Shown piece after piece: positions 12,039 through 18,015 of a stretch of DNA of 18,015 bases. The translations under genes were made by a program, and so were the position numbers. The DNA lies in NCBI GenBank assembly GCA_964612995.1, contig CAZTGE010000081.1, positions 1 through 18,015 of the forward strand. Reading direction: 5' to 3'. This DNA comes from SLQH01 sp964612995. GTDB lineage: Bacteria > Planctomycetota > UBA11346. Every line of letters starts with the position of its first letter. Within the stretch, counting starts at the first letter, position 1. The notes under the pieces were generated by a model. The model was given only the letters and a program-made list of their open reading frames with translations, was not told where the DNA came from and ran no database searches.

Positions 12039-13373
12039 ATGCCCCATCGCCGCGGTTTCACCCTCCTCGAACTCATCATCGTGCTCACGATCATGGGCTT
12101 CCTCGCCGCCATGATCCTCCCCGCCGTCGGCCGCGTCAGCACCGCCGAGCGCATCAAGCTCACCCAGGACCGCCTGGAGGAGATCCGCACCGCCATCGTC
12201 GGCCCCCGCTTCGTGTTCGACGATGCGGGGAATCCGGTTATCGGGGGGTATGTGGGGGATGTCGGGGCGTTGCCGGAATTGGTTCGCGGACGCCTCAGCG
12301 ACGGCAAAGGCGCGAGCAACCATAGTTGGGATCATAGTGGTTTCGATAACGCCTTCGTCACCGACAGCGGCAGCATGCAATGGGTGTGGGATGACTGGTC
12401 GACCGACGATTGGACGGTGGACGGAGTTCTGCTCAACCACCCAGCCGGGCTGTTTGAAAATCCTGGAAACGCGGAGTGGCGCGGCCCGTACTGCGGCCCC
12501 GGCAAGGACCCCTACCGCAACGACCACAGCGGCTATGCCGATACCGTCACAAGCGATGCGGATGATCGGTGCGCCTGGGCGCTGCGAATTACCGGCAACC
12601 GCCTCAACGACGCCTGGGGGCGCAGCCTGCTGTTCTGGCGCGATGGCGACGATCTCTGGATCATCAGCGAAGGTCCCAACATGAAGAGCGCGTGGGATGC
12701 GAGCGATTACAAGAAGGACGAGGCCGTCAGCAAGGATGACATCGTGGTTGTTATCAGGCGGAACGAATGGAACCCGTTCCCTCTCGCCGAACGCATCGCC
12801 AAAGCCAGCGATGAACTGGATGGAGCTCGGATCAAACCGTTCGCTATCGCGGAGCTTTCTGAGCGCTTCCCAGGCTTGCCTGACTGCGTCAAAGACATCG
12901 ACTGCAGCATCTTCGATATTGATGACGAAGGCTGGAATGATCTACATGACTCTCTACGGAATCTTGGACGGCTTCACTTAGACCCCTGGGGCCGCGCGTA
13001 CCAGGTCCTGCAGTATGACGGAAGACAGCAGACGGAAACGAGTCCAGGTCCGCCCCCCGTAATGGAGGAGGCCGCTGCACGACGTCCAGTCTGGCTGCTC
13101 AGCCGTGGGCCCGATGGAAAGAGTGGTGTTTACGAACACGATACATATGTCTACTACATCCCAGCGGAGTTTCTTGCCATAGCTGATTCCACCACTGCGC
13201 CCAATGCCCGACGAGAGCAGTTGCGCCTGTTGATCAACGACCATCGCGGCGGCCTCGACCCGGTTCTTCCCGAAATTGCGCACGTCAGTGACATGACCAT
13301 CAATGACCAAGAGATGGACGAACTCGTCGCCCGGAGTGCCGACGACATCGCCATCGCCGTGAGCGTTCACTGA
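12039..13373 (+). CDS. Large pseudopilin with two GspG-like C-terminal modules
   Basis: This 444-residue protein starts MPHRRG, then FTLLELIIVLTIMGFLAAMI, with predicted cleavage after G6 and Glu at +5 (E11). Residues 58-82 (FVFDDAGNPVIGGYVGDVGA followed by LPELV) resemble the segment after the helix in large GspG-like prepilins. The C-terminal GspG hallmark (D-P-W-G ... L/I-x-S-x-G-x-D/N ... D-D-I) appears twice. The first is NDAWGRSLLFW (190-200), LWIISEGPN (206-214) and KDDIVVV (232-238). The second is LDPWGRAYQVLQY (314-326), VWLLSRGPDGKSG (351-363) and ADDIAIAV (434-441). This implies module duplication. From about 12,215 to 13,300 the DNA is less GC-rich and uses codons the neighbours avoid, suggesting a different origin for the head. 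GGGAG lies upstream of the start. The next ATG follows one base after the stop. Confidence 0.85.
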   Translation: MPHRRGFTLLELIIVLTIMGFLAAMILPAVGRVSTAERIKLTQDRLEEIRTAIVGPRFVFDDAGNPVIGGYVGDVGALPELVRGRLSDGKGASNHSWDHSGFDNAFVTDSGSMQWVWDDWSTDDWTVDGVLLNHPAGLFENPGNAEWRGPYCGPGKDPYRNDHSGYADTVTSDADDRCAWALRITGNRLNDAWGRSLLFWRDGDDLWIISEGPNMKSAWDASDYKKDEAVSKDDIVVVIRRNEWNPFPLAERIAKASDELDGARIKPFAIAELSERFPGLPDCVKDIDCSIFDIDDEGWNDLHDSLRNLGRLHLDPWGRAYQVLQYDGRQQTETSPGPPPVMEEAAARRPVWLLSRGPDGKSGVYEHDTYVYYIPAEFLAIADSTTAPNARREQLRLLINDHRGGLDPVLPEIAHVSDMTINDQEMDELVARSADDIAIAVSVH

Positions 13374-13374
13374 C

Positions 13375-14964
13375 ATGCCCACACCCCACGCCAAGATCCT
13401 CGCCATCGACGCCGGCCCCGACGAACTGCGCGCCGCCGTCGTCGCCAAGCGTGGCAAGCAGGGCCGTCTGCTGGCCCATGCGGTGATCCCGCGCCATCCG
13501 CGCGATGCCGACGACGACAGCCTGCTCCTGCCCTCGGAGATCTCGGAGCTGGCACAACGTTGCGACGCGGGGGGCGTGCCGGTGGTGGTGGCCACGCCGC
13601 GCGCCCGGACGGCTCCTGTGAACCTGAGCGCGCGACGTCTCGCGTGCATGAACCTGTACCAGATGCGCACGGCCCTGCGCTGGGAGGCGGAGGCCTTTCT
13701 CGACGGCCCGCCCATGGACATGCTCGCGGGCTACGAGGTGGTGGACGCCGACGACAGCCAGGGCCGTGACCGTGCGCTGGCGGGTTACTTCCTCCATCAC
13801 GCGCTGTTCGACCAGTGCCGCCAGGACTGCCGCGAGGCCGGCTGCACGCTGCGCCGGGTCTACGCACAGGAGGCCGCGCTCGGCGCTGTGCTCCGGGTGC
13901 ATGCCGACCGCGGCAACGCGCTGCTGTGCCACCTCACCGGGGCGGGCGCCGCCTTCCACGCCCTGGCCGACGGCCGGCTCGCCGCACCCGCCACCGTGCC
14001 CATCGGCATCGACGGCATCCGCGAGCATGTGACGGCGGACGGCCACGAAGACCTCGCCGCCTACTTCCGCGAGGCGACCGACGTGTTCTCCCTGCCCGAG
14101 GCCGTACCGGTCATCCTCTGCGGTGCCGGTGGCGACGACGAGACCGTGCGGGCGTGGATCGGCCGCGCCTGCGGCCGCGCCTGCGTGCGACCTGGCGCCG
14201 GCGAGGCGGCGGCCGACGCGGACGCCGAGGCCATCGCCCTCGTCGCCGGCGCCTGGGGCGCCGGCCTGCGCGAATTCGGCTACGTCGGCAAGCGGCACGT
14301 CGGCATCGACGACAGCGAACCCCTGGCCACGGTGATCAAGCGCCGGCTGCATACGCTGCCCGTGCTCGTCTCCGCCATCGTGGTCCTGCTCCTGTTGGCC
14401 CACTACGGACAGTTGCGCTGGCGCACGGCGCGGGTCGACGACGCCCTCGCCGCGCTCGAAGCCGACATCGCGGAGCGCACGGCGGGCAACACGGCCGAAG
14501 CCGACTTGCGTGATCGCCAGGCCGACCAGAGCGCCGAGATCCGCCGCCTCGAAGCCATGACCCGGTTCCACACGACGGTCGAGGGGCAGCTGCGTCGCAA
14601 CCTGGCGGCGATGGTGCGGGATCTGGGAACCTGTCTCGCCGAGGACGCGGTGCTGCGTGACGGCGAGGACCTGGTGCTGGTGCAGGTGGAACCGGCCGGC
14701 ACCGGTACCTGGCAGGTGCGCGGCCGTACCAGCCACGCCGCCGCCGTCCACCGCTACCGCCTCGCCCTGCTCGCGCGCCACGACTGGTGCGCCGCCGTGG
14801 ACAGCCCCACCATCGCCGCCGCGCCCGTGCCCGCCGCCGCGCCCGTGCCACCGCGCGCGCGCGGCACCGCCAATGAAACGCCCGACCCGGCGCTGCGCCT
14901 GCCGCAGACCTTCCGCTTCACCGTCACCGTCCGCAATCCCGAGACGGCGGGAGGACCACGCTGA
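13375..14964 (+). CDS. PilM-PilN-type fusion (GspL-like inner-membrane platform protein)
   Basis: This 529-residue protein is predicted to connect cytoplasm and periplasm. Residues 8-305 look like the actin-like PilM/GspL cytoplasmic domain (phosphate-loop-like AIDAGPDELRAAVV at 10-23; late glycine-rich VILCGAGGDDETV). Residues 328-344 (LPVLVSAIVVLLLLAHY) are the single membrane helix. A coiled coil follows (about 350-400), then a ferredoxin-like periplasmic domain (about 405-475). A Pro/Ala-rich linker (480-500) and a last strand (FRFTVTVRNPE) end the protein. Canonical type IV pilus loci encode PilM and PilN separately. One polypeptide of this topology corresponds to GspL of T2SS. It should recruit the missing assembly ATPase. 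It starts one base after the second pseudopilin and its TGA overlaps the next ATG. Confidence 0.8.
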   Translation: MPTPHAKILAIDAGPDELRAAVVAKRGKQGRLLAHAVIPRHPRDADDDSLLLPSEISELAQRCDAGGVPVVVATPRARTAPVNLSARRLACMNLYQMRTALRWEAEAFLDGPPMDMLAGYEVVDADDSQGRDRALAGYFLHHALFDQCRQDCREAGCTLRRVYAQEAALGAVLRVHADRGNALLCHLTGAGAAFHALADGRLAAPATVPIGIDGIREHVTADGHEDLAAYFREATDVFSLPEAVPVILCGAGGDDETVRAWIGRACGRACVRPGAGEAAADADAEAIALVAGAWGAGLREFGYVGKRHVGIDDSEPLATVIKRRLHTLPVLVSAIVVLLLLAHYGQLRWRTARVDDALAALEADIAERTAGNTAEADLRDRQADQSAEIRRLEAMTRFHTTVEGQLRRNLAAMVRDLGTCLAEDAVLRDGEDLVLVQVEPAGTGTWQVRGRTSHAAAVHRYRLALLARHDWCAAVDSPTIAAAPVPAAAPVPPRARGTANETPDPALRLPQTFRFTVTVRNPETAGGPR

Positions 14965-15572
14965 TGCGCCGCCTCACCAAGCTCGAGAAGACGGGCCTCG
15001 TCGCGGCGATCGTGGTCGGCGGGAGCTACTTCTACCTCAGCGAGGTGGTCGAGCCCATGGAGGCCCGCCTCGTCGCGCAGGAGAAGAAGCTCGTGACCGC
15101 GCAGCAGAAGTGGCAGGATCCGACGTTCCCCACGCCCAGCGGCACCGCGCGCTTCGAAGCCGCCATCGAGCGCCAGCGACCGCAGGTGGCCGCGGCGCGC
15201 GCCGCCTGGAACGAGGCCGACACCATGCTCGCAGACGCCGCCACCGCCGATGCGGCCATCGGCGCGATCGTCGCCGCCGCCGGGGAACAGGGTCTGACGC
15301 TGCTGGAACAGGTGAAGCTCGACGTGGCGCCCCCCGCCTCGGGCGCCCCATCGGGCAAGAAACCGGCCGCGAAGGCCGGCCCCGTGCTGCCGCCGGCGGC
15401 CGTCGGACGGCCGTGGCGGCACTACCGCCTGCGCCTGCGTGGCCCCTACGCCGGCGTCGAACGCTGGCTCACCGGCGTGGCCGCACGCCCGCACGCCCTC
15501 CTCGTCACCGATCTGCACCTCACCCGCGACCGCGACCACAGCCTCGACGTGTCGCTGGTCCTGTCCCTCTAG
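14964..15572 (+). CDS. PilO/GspM-like inner-membrane protein
   Basis: This 202-residue bitopic protein has a short cytoplasmic basic N-terminus (MRRLTKLEKT), one membrane helix (about 11-27, GLVAAIVVGGSYFYLSEVV) and a periplasmic coiled coil (about 30-95). An Ala/Pro/Gly linker (about 123-145) leads to a ferredoxin-like C-terminal domain (WRHYRLRLRGPYAGVERWLT and LLVTDLHLTRDRDHSLDVSL). This is the PilO/GspM architecture. Such proteins pair with PilN/GspL to form the alignment complex linking the cytoplasmic ring to the secretin. Sequence similarity is generic, so the call rests on topology and operon order. The ATG overlaps the TGA of the preceding gene. Confidence 0.75.
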   Translation: MRRLTKLEKTGLVAAIVVGGSYFYLSEVVEPMEARLVAQEKKLVTAQQKWQDPTFPTPSGTARFEAAIERQRPQVAAARAAWNEADTMLADAATADAAIGAIVAAAGEQGLTLLEQVKLDVAPPASGAPSGKKPAAKAGPVLPPAAVGRPWRHYRLRLRGPYAGVERWLTGVAARPHALLVTDLHLTRDRDHSLDVSLVLSL

Positions 15573-15581
15573 GCCCGACGC

Positions 15582-16136
15582 ATGCGAATCTTCTTCCTCG
15601 TTCTCTGCCTGCTGGCCTGCGGCGTCGTGACGGCCGCCGAGTCCGCCGCCCCGCCGAAGACGCCGACCGTCACGGCGCCCGACGCTCCCGCTGCCGAGTC
15701 CGTGCCGGTGCCGAAGCGCGACCCCTTCGCCCCGCGGACCGAGGCGGCGCCACCGGAGGCCGACGCGGCGGCGAAGGCTCCGGCGCCGGAACCGGTGACC
15801 GAGCCGGAACGGGCGCCGGAGCCATCGCCGATCGAGCGCGCCCTTCGGCCGGACCTGCCGACCATCGGTGTGGTGGCCCTGGTGCGGGACGCTGCGGGCA
15901 CCGGCTCGGCCTACCTCGAGATCGAGGACGCGCGCGGCACCTGGTGGCTGGTGATCGATGCCGGCGAGACGCTGGAACTGGCGTGGAACGAGCGCGGCAG
16001 CGAGGACGCGGCCACGGTCCACCGCCGCACGACGATGACTTGCGAGAACGTGAGCGCCCACGGCGTGCGTCTGCGCCTCGACGCCGACCGCGTCATCGAC
16101 CTGCGCCTCGCGTCCGTGCCGGCGAGCAGGAAGTGA
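15582..16136 (+). CDS. PilP/GspC-like periplasmic linker protein
   Basis: This 184-residue protein has an export signal (MRIFFLVLCLLACGVVTAAE). LLAC with C13 could be a lipobox, as in PilP lipoproteins, but a normal signal-peptidase cut near TAA-ES is equally possible. A long Pro/Ala/Glu-rich disordered segment (about 20-85) contains KRDPFAPR, similar to the RDPF motif of PilP/GspC. The C-terminal domain (about 90-180) is beta-rich (TIGVVALVRDAAGTGSAYLE, WWLVIDAGETLELAW, HGVRLRLDADRVIDLRL), consistent with the homology-region domain that docks on secretin N0. Gene order between PilO-like and secretin supports the call. The gap to the secretin ATG is only 8 bp. Confidence 0.75.
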   Translation: MRIFFLVLCLLACGVVTAAESAAPPKTPTVTAPDAPAAESVPVPKRDPFAPRTEAAPPEADAAAKAPAPEPVTEPERAPEPSPIERALRPDLPTIGVVALVRDAAGTGSAYLEIEDARGTWWLVIDAGETLELAWNERGSEDAATVHRRTTMTCENVSAHGVRLRLDADRVIDLRLASVPASRK

Positions 16137-16144
16137 GACCCCCG

Positions 16145-18015
<1,871 letters not shown>

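Overview
This is a GC-rich, gene-dense window that looks proteobacterial. The sequence itself shows a complete feo ferrous-iron operon with a fused DtxR/MntR-FeoA regulator, a DUF2023 protein and a long-chain flavodoxin. It also shows a type IV pilus / type II secretion-like operon in PilMN-O-P-secretin order. A gammaproteobacterium, possibly related to purple sulfur bacteria (Chromatiaceae), fits best, but this is inferred from gene content only and is not certain. All genes I can support are on the + strand.

Region 1 (1-4690) is accessory DNA. A 70-bp palindrome (43-112) lies upstream of one large gene (324-3278). That gene encodes a superfamily-1 helicase of the UPF1/Dna2 type ending in a DUF559/Vsr-like nuclease domain, and it is a candidate stand-alone defence or DNA-processing enzyme. 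Downstream is a 365-bp non-autonomous transposable element (3327-3691) with 13-bp terminal inverted repeats starting GTAA and a perfect 8-bp target duplication, which is an IS66-type signature. About 1 kb of gene-poor DNA with several families of short repeats follows.

Region 2 (4691-9820) is the iron operon: DtxR-FeoA fusion regulator, FeoA, FeoB, FeoB-associated Cys-rich membrane peptide, DUF2023 protein with a metallothionein-like tail, flavodoxin, and an unrecognised Cys-rich protein. Most junctions overlap by 1-4 bases (ATGA), so tight translational coupling is likely. Three copies of a 14-bp palindrome (consensus TTAGCCGYGGCTAA) lie upstream of the regulator, directly before feoB, and at the operon end just ahead of a TTGACA/TATAAC promoter. 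They are the best candidates for the operator of the fused regulator.

Region 3 (9831-18015) is an envelope-spanning secretion or pilus operon: a large pseudopilin, a probable outer-membrane beta-barrel protein, a second large pseudopilin with two GspG-like C-terminal modules, a PilM-PilN (GspL-like) fusion, a PilO/GspM-like protein, a PilP/GspC-like protein, and a secretin lipoprotein cut by the right edge inside a (Asp-Glu)n tail. Together these would form the inner-membrane platform, periplasmic connector and outer-membrane pore of a T2SS/T4P-type machine. The assembly ATPase and prepilin peptidase are not in view.
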